Assembly (NCBI RefSeq): GCF_025452235.1
Contig: NZ_CP104965.1
Span: 2,042,501 to 2,106,500 of the forward strand
Length of the DNA stretch: 64,000 nucleotides
Direction: 5' to 3'
Source of the DNA: Devosia neptuniae
GTDB taxonomy: Bacteria; Pseudomonadota; Alphaproteobacteria; Rhizobiales; Devosiaceae
The position numbers and the translations under genes are program-made. Positions 25,645 through 35,543 of the stretch are shown piece after piece (position 1 is the first letter of the stretch; each line of letters starts with the position of its first letter). The notes beneath the pieces are model-generated. The model was not told the DNA's origin. It did no database searches and saw nothing but the letters and a program-made list of their open reading frames with translations.

Positions 25645-25659
25645 TGACTTTGATGATCA
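25645..25659 (+). promoter_or_regulatory. Candidate iron-rhodo (RirA) box
   Basis: TGACTTTGATGATCA fits TGA-N9-TCA, the short motif reported for RirA-type iron regulation in Rhizobiales. It lies 24 bases before the ATG of the iron-type binding protein and overlaps a TTGACT promoter-like hexamer. The motif has only six fixed bases, so chance is a real alternative; the location beside an iron uptake operon is the main support. Confidence 0.35.
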
Positions 25660-25682
25660 CATTTATCGGAGCCTGCGGGCAT

Positions 25683-26666
25683 ATGCAATTCTCGATGTCT
25701 TCCTTCATCTCGCCGGTTCGCGCTGGTGTCGCTGTCCTCGGTCTGGCGCTATTGGCCAGCACGGCTGCCGGGGCTCAGGAAATGTCATTCGTGGACGATC
25801 GCGGAATTGCCGTGACGGTGCCTGCCGGCGCCAAGCGCGTGGCGTCGGTGTCGTATTTTGCCGCCGATGTTGCTCTTGCCCTGGGCATCAAGCCGGTGGC
25901 AACGACCTATATGGTGGAGGGCCGCAACCCGGACTTCCTGCTCGATTACCTCGACGACGTGCCCCAGATCGGCCAGCGCGCTACACCCAATCTGGAACTG
26001 CTGGCGCAAGCCAAGCCCGATGTCATCGTCGCTATGCGCCGCTATACAGAGGGCAATGCCGTTCAATACCAGAATATCGCGCCCTATCTGGCCTATAATC
26101 TGGAGCTCTTCTCCGACAGCGACCGCTCGATCACCCAATTGGCCACCATATTGGGCCAACCCGAGCGGGCTCAGCAGCTCAATGCCGACTTCAAGAAGCA
26201 TATCGAGGAATTCGCGGCCCAGGCGCCCAAGGATGTGCATCCGCGCTTCCAGGTGATGTGGGGCGGCGATGCACCATGGACATTCTACACCGAGAACATA
26301 ACGGCCGCGATCGTCACCGCGCTGGGCGGCGAGAACATTGCCGGCCACAATCCGACCCCGCATATCCCGGATAATTTCGGCCTTGAGATGAGCCTGGAAG
26401 CCATGCTGGCCGCTGATCCCGAAGTCATCTTCGTCTATGATTACGGCCCCGATCGGCCGCACGAGAACAACCCGATCTGGCAGATGCTGTCGGCGGTCAA
26501 GAATAACCGGGTCTTCTATGTCGGGGACGAATGGGTCGAGGCGCACGGTCCGATTGCCCGCGAAATGGTGCTGCGCGAAGCCGCGCATTATCTCTATCCC
26601 GATACGTTCCCCATGCCCGAGATCCGGGCTGAAGCGGCCAAGATTATCCCCGCAAACGTCGAATAG
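25683..26666 (+). CDS. Iron-siderophore ABC transporter substrate-binding protein
   Basis: 327 residues with a signal peptide (hydrophobic core GVAVLGLALLAS, cleavage near AAGAQ). The mature part is a class III binding protein (FecB/FepB/BtuF type): KRVASVSYFAADVALALGIK, LLAQAKPDVIVAMRRY and FVYDYGPDRPHENNPIWQML. It carries the metal-chelate to the permease pair encoded downstream. ATG 25683 or 25695 could start it; the first is given. It is the first gene of a five-gene operon and may be under iron control. Ferric siderophore is the likeliest ligand; heme and cobalamin are alternatives. Confidence 0.88.
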   Translation: MQFSMSSFISPVRAGVAVLGLALLASTAAGAQEMSFVDDRGIAVTVPAGAKRVASVSYFAADVALALGIKPVATTYMVEGRNPDFLLDYLDDVPQIGQRATPNLELLAQAKPDVIVAMRRYTEGNAVQYQNIAPYLAYNLELFSDSDRSITQLATILGQPERAQQLNADFKKHIEEFAAQAPKDVHPRFQVMWGGDAPWTFYTENITAAIVTALGGENIAGHNPTPHIPDNFGLEMSLEAMLAADPEVIFVYDYGPDRPHENNPIWQMLSAVKNNRVFYVGDEWVEAHGPIAREMVLREAAHYLYPDTFPMPEIRAEAAKIIPANVE

Positions 26667-26672
26667 CTGACC

Positions 26673-26696
26673 ATGGCGGACCTCCGGGTCCGCCAT
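26673..26696 (+). promoter_or_regulatory. Intercistronic hairpin in the siderophore operon
   Basis: ATGGCGGAC (26673-26681) and GTCCGCCAT (26688-26696) form a perfect 9-bp stem with a 6-base loop, starting six bases after the binding-protein stop. No T-run follows. Hairpins here often protect the upstream mRNA so that binding protein is made in excess. It also buries the in-frame ATG at 26673, which therefore is unlikely to be the start of the next gene. Confidence 0.6.
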
Positions 26697-26720
26697 TGCA
26701 TCTGCACAGGATTGCCGTTC

Positions 26721-28067
26721 TTGACCAATTCCCTGCCCAGCCTGCGCGAAGCCCGGCATATTGTTGGCCTGGCGCTGCCTCTGTCGCTGGTGCAGCTTGC
26801 CCAGGTGGCGATTTCCACGACGGATATCGTCATGCTGGGCTGGCTCGGTGGCGAGGCCCTGGCCGGCGGCGCGCTCGGTTTCTTCGCGTTCAACCTGCTC
26901 CGCACCATGGGATTCGGGCTGATCGTCGGAACCTCCAATCTGGTGGCGGCCGACCAGCGCGAGAGTGTTGCCTCGGCCCATCTGCTCGCCGCGCTGATCG
27001 TGGCGAGCGGCGCCGCCATGCTGGCCGCGGGCTGTTTTGTGCTGGGCGGCGGAATGCTGGGGCAACTGGGCCAGGACCCGGCCGTCGCGGCCATTGCCGC
27101 GCACTATCTCATTCTCGTTGCGCCGGGCATTTTCCCGCTCTTCTGGTTCTACGCCTATCGCGGGGTCGTGGTCGGCCGCAGGAAGACCAATTCGTTGTTG
27201 GTCATCACGCTGGCGACCATCGTGATCAACGCCGCGTTCGACTATGGCTTCATCTATGGCGCCTTCGGCCTGCCCAGACTGGGTGCGGCCGGTGTGGCAG
27301 CGAGCAGTTCCATCGCCTATCTGGCCCAGTTCGGGGCCATTGTGTGGGTCACGCATGCCTCGTTCCGCTTCGAGCGGTTGGTGGCGCGTGCCGATATCTG
27401 GAATTCGGTGCGTCGGTTGCTGGCCATCGGCATTCCCACGGCGGGCTCGTACGGCTCGGAAGCCGGGTTCACCGCCGTCATCACCCTGATGGTCGGCACA
27501 TTCGGCGCTGCGGCATTGGCCGGCCATGCCGTGGTCAATCAAATCACCTATGTCGTCTTCATGCTGTCCATCGGATTGTCGCACGCGACCTCCATTGGGG
27601 TGAGCGAAGGTGTCGGACGCGGCAGCGCCGCTGCGGCGCTGCGCTCCGGCCGGACCGGCCTGGTTGTCGTTGCTGCGATCATGGCGGTGTTTGCGGCCCT
27701 CTACTTGCTCTTCCCCCACAATCTGCTGGCCGCTTTCGGCCTCGGCGCCGACACGGCAGCGGTCACGGCCGTAGCGCTGACCCTGTTGCCGCTCGCCGCT
27801 GCCATGCAGATATTCGATGGCTTGCAGAATGTGGCGATCGGCGCCTTGCGCGGCGTACAGCGGGCCGGCATCAGCTTTTGGGTGACCATGGTGGGCTATT
27901 GGGTCGTCGGTGTGCCCGTGGCATGGCTGCTTGGATTGCAGTTCCATCTTGGACCGGCCGGCATCTGGATCGGGCTGGCGCTGGGGCTCGTAGTCACGGC
28001 GCTGGGCATGGTCGTGACCTTTGAACGCAGCGCCATGGCACTTCCATCCGCGGCGGCTACGGCATGA
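26721..28067 (+). CDS. MATE family efflux transporter
   Basis: About 448 residues with twelve membrane helices in two homologous halves. Family features include LALPLSLVQLAQVAISTTDIVMLG at the start and IPTAGSYGSEAGFTAVITLMVG opening the second half (NorM-like). The start is given as TTG 26721 because AGGA lies nine bases before it; the alternative ATG 26673 is inside a hairpin and has no ribosome site. It lies between the binding-protein and permease genes of a siderophore uptake operon and overlaps the next gene by 4 bp, so it is part of that system. It may export a siderophore or its emptied form; this is inferred from context. Confidence 0.88.
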   Translation: MTNSLPSLREARHIVGLALPLSLVQLAQVAISTTDIVMLGWLGGEALAGGALGFFAFNLLRTMGFGLIVGTSNLVAADQRESVASAHLLAALIVASGAAMLAAGCFVLGGGMLGQLGQDPAVAAIAAHYLILVAPGIFPLFWFYAYRGVVVGRRKTNSLLVITLATIVINAAFDYGFIYGAFGLPRLGAAGVAASSSIAYLAQFGAIVWVTHASFRFERLVARADIWNSVRRLLAIGIPTAGSYGSEAGFTAVITLMVGTFGAAALAGHAVVNQITYVVFMLSIGLSHATSIGVSEGVGRGSAAAALRSGRTGLVVVAAIMAVFAALYLLFPHNLLAAFGLGADTAAVTAVALTLLPLAAAMQIFDGLQNVAIGALRGVQRAGISFWVTMVGYWVVGVPVAWLLGLQFHLGPAGIWIGLALGLVVTALGMVVTFERSAMALPSAAATA

Positions 28068-29071
28068 AGCCCGAACTGCGCTCCGCATCATTGGCTGCCA
28101 TAGCACTGGCCCTGGCGATATTTGTCGGCTTTGCCGGGCTGCTGACCGGCGCCAAGCCGATGACGCTGCCTGCCGCCTTGGCGGCGGTGTTGTCGCCCAA
28201 TCACGGACTGGATGGCGTCATCGTCTGGACCTTGCGGTTGCCGCGCAGCATTGCCGCTTTTCTGACGGGCGCAGGGCTGGCGGTGTCGGGTGCACTGCTG
28301 CAGTCGATCACCCGCAATCCGCTTGCAGCGCCGGACCTGACCGGCGTCACGGCGGGCGCCGTCACCGTCATCGTATCGTGCTTTGTTTTCCTGCCCGCCA
28401 TTTCATCGATCTACTACCCGCCGATCGGCTTTGCCGGGGGTCTGGCGGCGGCGGCCGCATGCTTGTGGGTAGCGCGGGGTGGCCAGGCTTCCCCGCTCCA
28501 TCTGGCGCTGGGCGGCATCACCATCTCGCTCTTTCTGGGCGGCATCACCACCTATGTCCTGCTGCTGGGCGGGCCGCAATCGTCATCCGTGCTGTTCTGG
28601 CTTTCGGGCGGATTGCAGGGGCGCTCGTGGGGGCATGTCGCTTTCATGCTGCCCTGGGTGAGCATGGGCATTATTGGTGCGTTGTTGAGCCACCGGATCA
28701 TCGCCCTGCTCAAGCTGGGCGATGGGGTGGCCGCCGGCATGGGCGTGCGGCTCGGGCAATGGAAACTGCTGCTCTTGTTGTTTGCAGTCGCCCCAATTGC
28801 CGGGATTACCCCGGTTGCCGGTCCCATCGCGTTTATCGGCTTGGCCGTGCCGCATCTGGTACGGCTGATGAAGCCGGCCGGGGAGGCCTGGAGCATCGCC
28901 CTCAACCTGGCCTTTGGCGGCCTGATACTGGTTCTCGCCGATGTGCTGGCACGCACCATCGCCGCGCCCCGCGAATTGCCGATCAGCATCCTGACCGCGC
29001 TGATCGGCGGGCCGTTCTTCATCTATCTGGTGCAGCGCCGCAGCTTCGTCACGGCCGGAGCAGGGCCATGA
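28064..29071 (+). CDS. FecCD-family iron-siderophore permease (first)
   Basis: 335 residues with nine to ten membrane helices. LPRSIAAFLTGAGLAVSGALLQSITRNPLAAPDLTGVTAGA is the family's best-conserved stretch, and AGPIAFIGLAVPHLVRLM is its C-terminal coupling region. It forms the membrane channel with the next permease. Its ATG overlaps the MATE stop (ATGA), and its own stop overlaps the next start in the same way, so three membrane genes are translationally chained. Confidence 0.93.
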   Translation: MKPELRSASLAAIALALAIFVGFAGLLTGAKPMTLPAALAAVLSPNHGLDGVIVWTLRLPRSIAAFLTGAGLAVSGALLQSITRNPLAAPDLTGVTAGAVTVIVSCFVFLPAISSIYYPPIGFAGGLAAAAACLWVARGGQASPLHLALGGITISLFLGGITTYVLLLGGPQSSSVLFWLSGGLQGRSWGHVAFMLPWVSMGIIGALLSHRIIALLKLGDGVAAGMGVRLGQWKLLLLLFAVAPIAGITPVAGPIAFIGLAVPHLVRLMKPAGEAWSIALNLAFGGLILVLADVLARTIAAPRELPISILTALIGGPFFIYLVQRRSFVTAGAGP

Positions 29072-30102
29072 ACCTCGCCAGCACCATCCAGATCCGCTTT
29101 CCCGATTGGCCGCTCTGGATATTGGCGCCGATAGCCTTGCTGGCCGGCACGGCAGCGGTGTTCATGGGCGTCGTCAATATGCCGCCGGGCGAGGTGCTCA
29201 ATGTCCTATTGGGGCACGGTTCGGCCGATGCCCGGCTGATCATCGGCGATATCCGCCTGCCGCGGGTGATCACCGGCCTGTTGGCCGGCATCCATTTTTC
29301 GGTCGCGGGCCTGCTGCTGCAATCGATCACACGCAATCCGCTGGCAGATCCATCGATCATGGGCGTTTCGCAGGGCGCGACACTCGCCATCAGCATCTTC
29401 CTGTTTCTTGCCGTCTATGGCTTCAATTCAGATCCGAACTTGCTGTATTTGCTGCCGGTGCAGTGGCTGCCGCTGGTGGGCTGCCTTGGCGGGGGCCTGG
29501 CGGGTGTGGTGGTCTATTTCCTCGCCATGCGCCACGGTCTCAGCCCGCTTCGCGTCACGCTGTGCGGCATTGCCGTAGGTGCCGTGCTGCATGCCCTGGC
29601 CATGGGGATTATTTCGGGCTGGGGCACGGCGCGGCTCGAGATCGTCATGCAATGGCTGGCGGGAAGCCTTTATGCGCGGAGCTGGGATCATGTGGTGTTC
29701 CTGCTGCCGTTCACCCTAGTGGGGCTCCTCGCGCTGCCGCTATTGCAGCGGCCGATCGACATGCTGCGCTTCGACGCAGATGTGGCCCGCTCGTTCGGGC
29801 TGAGCTATCGGCGCCAGTTCAGCATCATCCTGCTGATTGCCTGCATGCTCGCGGCCAGCGCGGTCGGCGCGGTTGGGCCGCTGATCTTTGTGGGGCTGGT
29901 CGTGCCCCATCTGGCGCGCTTCATCGCCGGGCGGCGCTTCGCACTGGTGCTGCCATTGACGATTTTTCTGGGGGCAACGCTGGTCGTGGTCGGCGACCTG
30001 GTCGGCCGTCTCATCGGCGGCAGCCAGGAAATCCCCATCGGCGTCGTCACAGCCATTGGTGGCGCGCCAATCCTTTTGTTCCTGCTGCGCCGCACCCCGT
30101 GA
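29068..30102 (+). CDS. FecCD-family iron-siderophore permease (second)
   Basis: 344 residues, homologous to the gene before it: LPRVITGLLAGIHFSVAGLLLQSITRNPLADPSIMGVSQGA and VGPLIFVGLVVPHLARFIAG. The start is ATG 29068, overlapping the preceding stop. The same frame stays open upstream to 28021, but that part lies inside the previous gene and does not look like protein. The pair of distinct permeases fits the FecC/FecD or FhuB-half arrangement. Confidence 0.92.
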   Translation: MNLASTIQIRFPDWPLWILAPIALLAGTAAVFMGVVNMPPGEVLNVLLGHGSADARLIIGDIRLPRVITGLLAGIHFSVAGLLLQSITRNPLADPSIMGVSQGATLAISIFLFLAVYGFNSDPNLLYLLPVQWLPLVGCLGGGLAGVVVYFLAMRHGLSPLRVTLCGIAVGAVLHALAMGIISGWGTARLEIVMQWLAGSLYARSWDHVVFLLPFTLVGLLALPLLQRPIDMLRFDADVARSFGLSYRRQFSIILLIACMLAASAVGAVGPLIFVGLVVPHLARFIAGRRFALVLPLTIFLGATLVVVGDLVGRLIGGSQEIPIGVVTAIGGAPILLFLLRRTP

Positions 30103-30110
30103 GACCCGCC

Positions 30111-30899
30111 ATGTCGCTCCAATGCACCGATATCAGTGTCAGCTATGGCCGCCGGCAAGCGTTGCAGACCCTGACCCTATCGGTGCAAAAGGGCGAAGTG
30201 CTCGCCCTTATCGGACCCAATGGCTCGGGAAAAAGTACCGCATTGCATGCCTTGGCAGGACTGACCCGGCCCGACAGCGGCAGCGTGGCGCTTGATGGCC
30301 GCGCCCTTGCAAGCTGGCGCCGCCGCGACCTGGCCAAACGGCTCTCCTTCCTGCCGCAGGCGCCGATCGCGCCGGAGGAAATGTCGGTCGAGCAATTGGT
30401 TCGGCAGGGGCGCTTTGCCCATGTCGGCCTGTGGCGCGCCTATGGACCGCAGGACCAGGCCGCCATCGATTGGGCGCTGGACAGCACGGGCCTTGCCGAT
30501 CTTGCCGGCCGGGGGCTGCGCGAACTTTCGGGCGGCGAACGCCAACGCGCCTGGATCGCCGCGGCGCTGGCGCAAGAGGCCGAAATCCTCATCCTGGATG
30601 AGCCGACCTCCTTCCTTGATATCGGTCATCAGGTCGAGGTACTCGAACTGGTCGGACGGCTGAGCCGCGATCGCGGGGTGACCGTCATTCTTGCCATCCA
30701 CGACCTCAATCAGGCCATGATGGCTGCCGACCGGATCATATTGCTCGATCGTGGCAGATTATCCTTTGAAGGACCCGCGGGGCCCCTGGCGGCCAGCGGA
30801 TTGGTCGAGAAGACCTTTAATGTCCAGGGCCGTTTTGTCGATCTCGGCAATGGAGCGGCGCCACATTTCGACGTCGACCTTCGCCGGGGCCGGTCCTGA
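30111..30899 (+). CDS. Iron-siderophore ABC transporter ATP-binding protein
   Basis: 262 residues, FecE/FepC type. Walker A GPNGSGKST, the Q-loop LPQAP, the signature LSGGERQRAWIAAAL, Walker B ILILDEPTSFLDIGHQ and the switch His in AIHDLNQAM are present. DEPTSFLDIGHQVEVLEL is diagnostic of iron-chelate and cobalamin importers. It begins eight bases after the second permease gene and ends the operon. A long 5' extension of the frame inside the permease gene is not credible protein. Confidence 0.93.
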   Translation: MSLQCTDISVSYGRRQALQTLTLSVQKGEVLALIGPNGSGKSTALHALAGLTRPDSGSVALDGRALASWRRRDLAKRLSFLPQAPIAPEEMSVEQLVRQGRFAHVGLWRAYGPQDQAAIDWALDSTGLADLAGRGLRELSGGERQRAWIAAALAQEAEILILDEPTSFLDIGHQVEVLELVGRLSRDRGVTVILAIHDLNQAMMAADRIILLDRGRLSFEGPAGPLAASGLVEKTFNVQGRFVDLGNGAAPHFDVDLRRGRS

Positions 30900-31060
30900 C
30901 CTTAGCCAGGTCTCCTCCAGTGCCCCGTCACGAGCAGGTGCCGTTGATGCATTCGCGCCCAGCTCACGCAAGAAGCTTTGCCCGGCTCCCACACAGCCCC
31001 GGCGCGTAGGGACATTCACCCGGGTCTGGGCCGGACATTCGTCGCCACTACGTGTTGTTG

Positions 31061-31090
31061 TTCATTTGAACATCTCCTTTGCCAAATGAA
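31061..31090. repeat. Inverted repeat upstream of ugpB
   Basis: TTCATTTG (31061-31068) and CAAATGAA (31083-31090) are exact 8-base arms separated by 14 bases, about 70 bases before the ugpB ATG. It could be a regulator site for the GlpR-like protein encoded at the end of the ugp cluster, or a leader hairpin. The rest of 30900-31159 shows no gene. Confidence 0.4.
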
Positions 31091-31159
31091 AATTGCGTTG
31101 CTACGACTAGACAACGCGAGGACGGAGATCCTTTGCTTAATAACAGGAGGAACCACCCT

Positions 31160-32488
31160 ATGAAGAAGCTAGCGCTGCTCATAACGACGGGCGTGATCGC
31201 CGCATTGGCACATGCTCCGCAGGCCGCCGCCCAAACCGAGATTGCCTGGTGGCATGCCATGGATGCCGAACTGGGCAAGAAGCTCGAGGAAATCGCCACC
31301 GGCTTCAACGAGAGCCAGTCCGAGTACAAGATCGTCCCAACCTACAAGGGCACCTATCCAGAGACGTTGACCGCCGCCATCGCGGCCTTCCGCGCTAACG
31401 AGCAGCCCGCCATCGTCCAAGTCTTCGAAGTGGGTACCGGCACCATGATGGCCGCCAAGGGCGCCGTTTATCCGGTCTACCAGCTGATGGCGGACAATGG
31501 CGAGCCATGGGGTCCGTCGGGCTTCCTCGCGCCGGTCACCGGCTACTATTCGGACACTGACGGCAACATCCTGTCGATGCCGTTCAATTCCTCCACCCCG
31601 ATCATGTATTACAACAAGGATGTGTTCGAGAAAGCCGGCCTCGACCCCGAGACGCCGCCCAAGACCTGGGCCGAACTCGAGACCATGGGCCGCCAGATCA
31701 TGGAATCGGGCGCCGCTCCCTGCGCGCTCAGCAGCGCCTGGATCACCTGGATCCAGACCGAGAATCTCTCTGCGATCCACGACAAGCCGTTCGGCACCCT
31801 CGAAAACGGCTTTGGTGGTCTCGGCACCGAGTTCACTTTCAATGGCCCGCTGCAGGTCAAGCATTGGGGCAATCTCAAGAAGTGGGCTGACGAAGGCCTG
31901 TTCCAGTATGGCGGCCCGGTCGGTGGCGCGGATGCTGCTCCCAAGTTCTACGCCCAGGAATGCGCGATCTTCATGAATTCCTCGGCCGGGCGCGCCGGCG
32001 TCATCAACAATGCCAAGGACTTCGAAGTCGGCTTTGCGCCGCTTCCCTATTATGACGACGAGATCACCGAGCCGAAGAATTCGATCATCGGCGGCGCCAC
32101 GTTGTGGACGCTGAATGGCAAGGATCCTGAAGTCTACAAAGGCGTGGCGCAGTTCTTCACCTATCTCAGCCAGCCTGAAGTCCAGGCCGCGTGGCACCAG
32201 TTCACCGGCTATCTGCCGGTCACCAATGCCGCCTACGAACTGGGCCAGGAGCAAGGCTATTATGCTGAAAACCCCGGTTCCGACATCGCCATCCAGCAGA
32301 TCACCCGCGGTACGCCGACGGCAAACTCCAAGGGCGTGCGCTTCGGCAACCTGACGCAGGCCCGCAATGTGGTGGACGAAGAGTTCGAAGCCATGCTGGC
32401 CGGCTCCAAGACCGCCCAGGAAGCCCTGGATTCGGCCGTCGAGCGTGGCAACCAGATCCTGCGCGACTTCGAAGCCGCCAATCAGTAA
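31160..32488 (+). CDS. ugpB: sn-glycerol-3-phosphate ABC transporter binding protein
   Basis: 442 residues. The signal peptide ends near AAAQ (residue 24). The mature N-terminus [28 protein letters not shown] and the stretch [20 protein letters not shown] are characteristic of UgpB, which binds glycerol-3-phosphate and glycerophosphodiesters in the periplasm. AGGAGG at 31145-31150 precedes ATG 31160; an earlier in-frame start would displace the signal peptide. It is first in a ugpBAEC operon. Confidence 0.95.
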   Translation: MKKLALLITTGVIAALAHAPQAAAQTEIAWWHAMDAELGKKLEEIATGFNESQSEYKIVPTYKGTYPETLTAAIAAFRANEQPAIVQVFEVGTGTMMAAKGAVYPVYQLMADNGEPWGPSGFLAPVTGYYSDTDGNILSMPFNSSTPIMYYNKDVFEKAGLDPETPPKTWAELETMGRQIMESGAAPCALSSAWITWIQTENLSAIHDKPFGTLENGFGGLGTEFTFNGPLQVKHWGNLKKWADEGLFQYGGPVGGADAAPKFYAQECAIFMNSSAGRAGVINNAKDFEVGFAPLPYYDDEITEPKNSIIGGATLWTLNGKDPEVYKGVAQFFTYLSQPEVQAAWHQFTGYLPVTNAAYELGQEQGYYAENPGSDIAIQQITRGTPTANSKGVRFGNLTQARNVVDEEFEAMLAGSKTAQEALDSAVERGNQILRDFEAANQ

Positions 32489-32507
32489 GGCCTTCCACCC
32501 CAAGCCC

Positions 32508-32533
32508 GCTCCACCCTCCCACGAGGGTGGAGC
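32508..32533 (+). promoter_or_regulatory. Intercistronic hairpin after ugpB
   Basis: GCTCCACCCT (32508-32517) and AGGGTGGAGC (32524-32533) form a perfect 10-bp stem with a 6-base loop, 20 bases after the ugpB stop and without a T-run. It sits where binding-protein operons often have a stabilising or partially terminating structure, giving more UgpB than permease. Confidence 0.65.
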
Positions 32534-32598
32534 GCCAGCACAGGCCGCAACTGGGCGACAGCACTGCTGCGCCGGAGCGGCATAGAACGAGGCGGAGC

Positions 32599-33483
32599 AT
32601 GCAGGCCAAGCGAACCACCTTCCCCAACAAGATTCTGCCCTATGTGCTGCTTGTCCCGCAGCTGGCCGTGACCCTGGCCTTTTTCATCTGGCCCGCCCTG
32701 CAGGCCGTCAAATCCTCGTTCGAACGCGAGGATCCGTTCGGCTTCAAGACCACTTTCGTGTGGTTCGAGAATTATCGCCGTCTGTTCATCGACCCGCTCT
32801 ATCTGAGCTCGGTCGGCAAGACCGCGATCTTTGCCGTGAGCGTGACGGCACTGTCGATGTCGCTATCGCTGATCCTCGCCGTCGCGGTGAACCGGGTGCT
32901 GCGCACGAACAGGCTCTACACCACCATGCTGGTGTGGCCCTACGCCGTGGCGCCGGTCGTGGTCGGTATCTTGTGGTGGTTCATGTTCAATCCCACGATC
33001 GGCATCGCGCCCTACATGCTGCGCGCCGTCGGCATCAGCTGGAACCACCGCGTCGATGGTGTCGACGCGATGATCCTCGTCATCATCGCGGCCAGCTGGA
33101 AGCAGATTTCGTACAATTTCCTGTTTTTTGTGGCCGGACTGCAATCGGTGCCGCAATCGCTGATCGAGGCGGCCGCCATCGATGGCGCCGGTCCGTTCAA
33201 GCGGTTCTGGACCATCGTCTTCCCGCTCCTGGCGCCGACCACCTTTTTCCTGCTGATCGTCAACATCAACTACGCCATGTTCGATACGTTCGGCATCATC
33301 GACGCTACGACCCAAGGTGGGCCCGCCCAAGCCACGAACACGCTGGTCTACAAGGTCTATACCGACGGTTTTCTCGGCCTCAACATCGGCTCGTCGTCGG
33401 CCCAGTCAGTGGTGCTGATGATCATCGTCATCGCCCTCACCGCCATTCAGTTCCGCTATGTCGAGCGGCGCATTCAGTATTAG
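32599..33483 (+). CDS. ugpA: Glycerol-3-phosphate ABC transporter permease UgpA
   Basis: 294 residues and six membrane helices. The N-terminal segment [20 protein letters not shown] and the motif [21 protein letters not shown] are close to UgpA. The EAA loop reads [20 protein letters not shown] followed by FPLLAPT. It starts at ATG 32599 after GAGGCGGAG; an upstream in-frame start would lie in the hairpin-containing spacer. It pairs with UgpE in the inner membrane. Confidence 0.94.
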   Translation: MQAKRTTFPNKILPYVLLVPQLAVTLAFFIWPALQAVKSSFEREDPFGFKTTFVWFENYRRLFIDPLYLSSVGKTAIFAVSVTALSMSLSLILAVAVNRVLRTNRLYTTMLVWPYAVAPVVVGILWWFMFNPTIGIAPYMLRAVGISWNHRVDGVDAMILVIIAASWKQISYNFLFFVAGLQSVPQSLIEAAAIDGAGPFKRFWTIVFPLLAPTTFFLLIVNINYAMFDTFGIIDATTQGGPAQATNTLVYKVYTDGFLGLNIGSSSAQSVVLMIIVIALTAIQFRYVERRIQY

Positions 33484-33495
33484 GGAGCGGCCAAT

Positions 33496-34344
33496 ATGAT
33501 CGAGAACCGACCTTTCCTGGCTTTCCTGACCCACCTGGTGCTGATCCTGGGCGTCGTCATCGTGGTGTTCCCGGTCTACATCGCCTTCATCGCCTCCACC
33601 CATGGCAGCGGCGATTTCATGCGGGGGCTGGTGCCCCTGCTGCCCGGCCCGCACATGATCGAGAATTACCGCTTCATGCTCACCGAGGGCATTTCGAGCG
33701 CCGGTGCACCGCCGCTCTCGATCATGCTGCTCAATTCGCTGGTGATGGCCATCTCCATCGCCGTGGGCAAAATCGTCATCTCGATCCTTTCCGCCTATGC
33801 CATCGTCTTCTTCAAGTTCCCGTTCCGGCTGCTGGCGTTCTGGATCATCTTCATCACGCTGATGCTGCCGGTCGAGGTGCGCATCATCCCCACCTTCAAG
33901 GTGGTGTCGGACCTGGGGATGCTCAATTCCTATCCCGGCCTGATCATCCCGCTGATCGCCTCGGCCACCGCGACCTTCCTGTTCCGCCAGTTTTTCCTGA
34001 CGGTGCCGGACGAGTTGATGGAAGCCGCCCGGGTGGACGGAGCCGGTCCAATCAAGTTTTTCCGCGATATCCTGCTGCCACTGAGCCGGACCAATATCGC
34101 AGCCCTCTTCGTCATCCTCTTCATCTATGGCTGGGTGCAATATCTGTGGCCGCTGCTCGTCACCACCGACAGCCGCTACTACACTATCGTCATGGGCATC
34201 AAACGGCTGGCGGCCACCGCCGATGCCGAACCGCAGTGGAACTTCGTCATGGCAGCTGTAATGCTGGCCATGCTGCCGCCCGTCCTCGTCGTCATCCTGA
34301 TGCAGCGCCTGTTCGTCAAGGGCCTGGTCGAAACCGAGAAATAA
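33496..34344 (+). CDS. ugpE: Glycerol-3-phosphate ABC transporter permease UgpE
   Basis: 282 residues and six membrane helices. It begins [20 protein letters not shown], typical of UgpE. The EAA loop is [20 protein letters not shown] followed by [37 protein letters not shown] near the C-terminus is a UgpE signature. It is 12 bases after ugpA and 4 bases before ugpC. Confidence 0.94.
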   Translation: MIENRPFLAFLTHLVLILGVVIVVFPVYIAFIASTHGSGDFMRGLVPLLPGPHMIENYRFMLTEGISSAGAPPLSIMLLNSLVMAISIAVGKIVISILSAYAIVFFKFPFRLLAFWIIFITLMLPVEVRIIPTFKVVSDLGMLNSYPGLIIPLIASATATFLFRQFFLTVPDELMEAARVDGAGPIKFFRDILLPLSRTNIAALFVILFIYGWVQYLWPLLVTTDSRYYTIVMGIKRLAATADAEPQWNFVMAAVMLAMLPPVLVVILMQRLFVKGLVETEK

Positions 34345-34348
34345 GCAC

Positions 34349-35389
34349 ATGGCAAGCATCGACATATCAGGCGTCAAGAAAATCTATGCCGGCAATGTCA
34401 CCGCCATCCATAGCCTCGACCTCGCCATACCCGATGGCGAACTGGTGGTGCTGGTGGGCCCGTCCGGCTGCGGCAAATCCACCCTGCTGCGCATGATTGC
34501 CGGCCTCGAGGCCATTACCGAGGGCACGATTTCCATCGACGGAACCGTGGTCAACACCAAGGAACCGGCGGAGCGGGACATCGCCATGGTGTTCCAGAAT
34601 TATGCGCTCTATCCGCATATGACGGTGCGCGGCAATCTCGAATACGGGCTGAAGAACCGTGGCACGCCGCGCGACGAGATCGACCGCCGCGTCACCGAGG
34701 CCGCCCGCATTCTCGAGATCGAGCCCTTCCTCGACCGGCGCCCGCGTCAATTGTCGGGCGGCCAGCGCCAGCGCGTCGCCATGGGCCGCGCCATCGTGCG
34801 CCAGCCCAAGGCGTTCCTGTTCGACGAGCCGCTGAGCAACCTGGACGCCAAGCTGCGCGGGCAGATGCGGATCGAGATCAAGCGCTTGCAACGCAACCTG
34901 GCTACCACCAGCGTCTATGTCACCCACGACCAGCTCGAAGCCATGACCCTGGCGGATCGCCTCGTGGTGATGAATGGCGGACGCATCGAACAAGTGGGCA
35001 AGCCGCTGGCGCTCTACGAACGCCCCGCTACACTATTCGTCGCTGGCTTCATCGGCTCACCGCCGATGAACCTGATCGATGTCGCCTATCTGCGGGACAA
35101 GGGCGTCCTGGCGCTTCCTGACGGTACCGACCTCGTCGGCATCCGCCCGGATACGATCCAGCTGGCGCCACCCGAGGGCCCGCACATCACGCTGAACGCC
35201 ACGGTCGAGCTCTACGAGCCGATCGGCGGCGAGAGCCACCTGCATATGCGGCTCGACGGCAACGGGCAGCTTATCGTCGCGGCCGTACCGGCCCGCACGG
35301 CTGTAACCGAAGGCGCCGAAACAGCTCTTTACGTCAGCACGGCGGACCTGCATCCCTTCAACCAGGAAACCGGCCGCCGCACCGATTGA
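34349..35389 (+). CDS. ugpC: Glycerol-3-phosphate ABC transporter ATP-binding protein UgpC
   Basis: 346 residues. Walker [11 protein letters not shown]-loop VFQNYALYP, signature [14 protein letters not shown] and Walker [13 protein letters not shown] are intact, and the C-terminal regulatory domain carries [10 protein letters not shown]. It is assigned to UgpC by position at the end of ugpBAE; ATPases of this subgroup are often interchangeable between sugar importers. It is followed 154 bases later by the GlpR-like regulator. Confidence 0.92.
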   Translation: MASIDISGVKKIYAGNVTAIHSLDLAIPDGELVVLVGPSGCGKSTLLRMIAGLEAITEGTISIDGTVVNTKEPAERDIAMVFQNYALYPHMTVRGNLEYGLKNRGTPRDEIDRRVTEAARILEIEPFLDRRPRQLSGGQRQRVAMGRAIVRQPKAFLFDEPLSNLDAKLRGQMRIEIKRLQRNLATTSVYVTHDQLEAMTLADRLVVMNGGRIEQVGKPLALYERPATLFVAGFIGSPPMNLIDVAYLRDKGVLALPDGTDLVGIRPDTIQLAPPEGPHITLNATVELYEPIGGESHLHMRLDGNGQLIVAAVPARTAVTEGAETALYVSTADLHPFNQETGRRTD

Positions 35390-35543
35390 ACGCTGGGCGT
35401 CACCAGGGGACATGCAAGATGACCGATCGCCGGCCTCAGACCACTGAGCGAGCTCAAGCACCACATCGCCTTTGTGGTCGCGCCGTGACGGCGCAGCATC
35501 CGAGCGCGCGCCATCCGCGCGGGATTGTTGCAGGTCCTGGTCA

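Noticed and set aside
25785-28106. A 773-codon minus-strand frame opposite the siderophore binding protein and MATE genes
   Set aside because: Both plus-strand genes are clear family members. The antisense product is His/Arg/Gln-rich with no motif.
28021-30102. A 693-codon frame running through the first FecCD permease gene into the second
   Set aside because: Only the part from 29068 encodes protein-like sequence with permease motifs. The upstream part overlaps the first permease gene in another frame and reflects the high-GC scarcity of stops.
30759-31019. Minus-strand frame of 86 codons between the siderophore ATPase and ugpB
   Set aside because: It overlaps the end of the ATPase gene in antisense, has no ribosome site and shows no recognisable domain.
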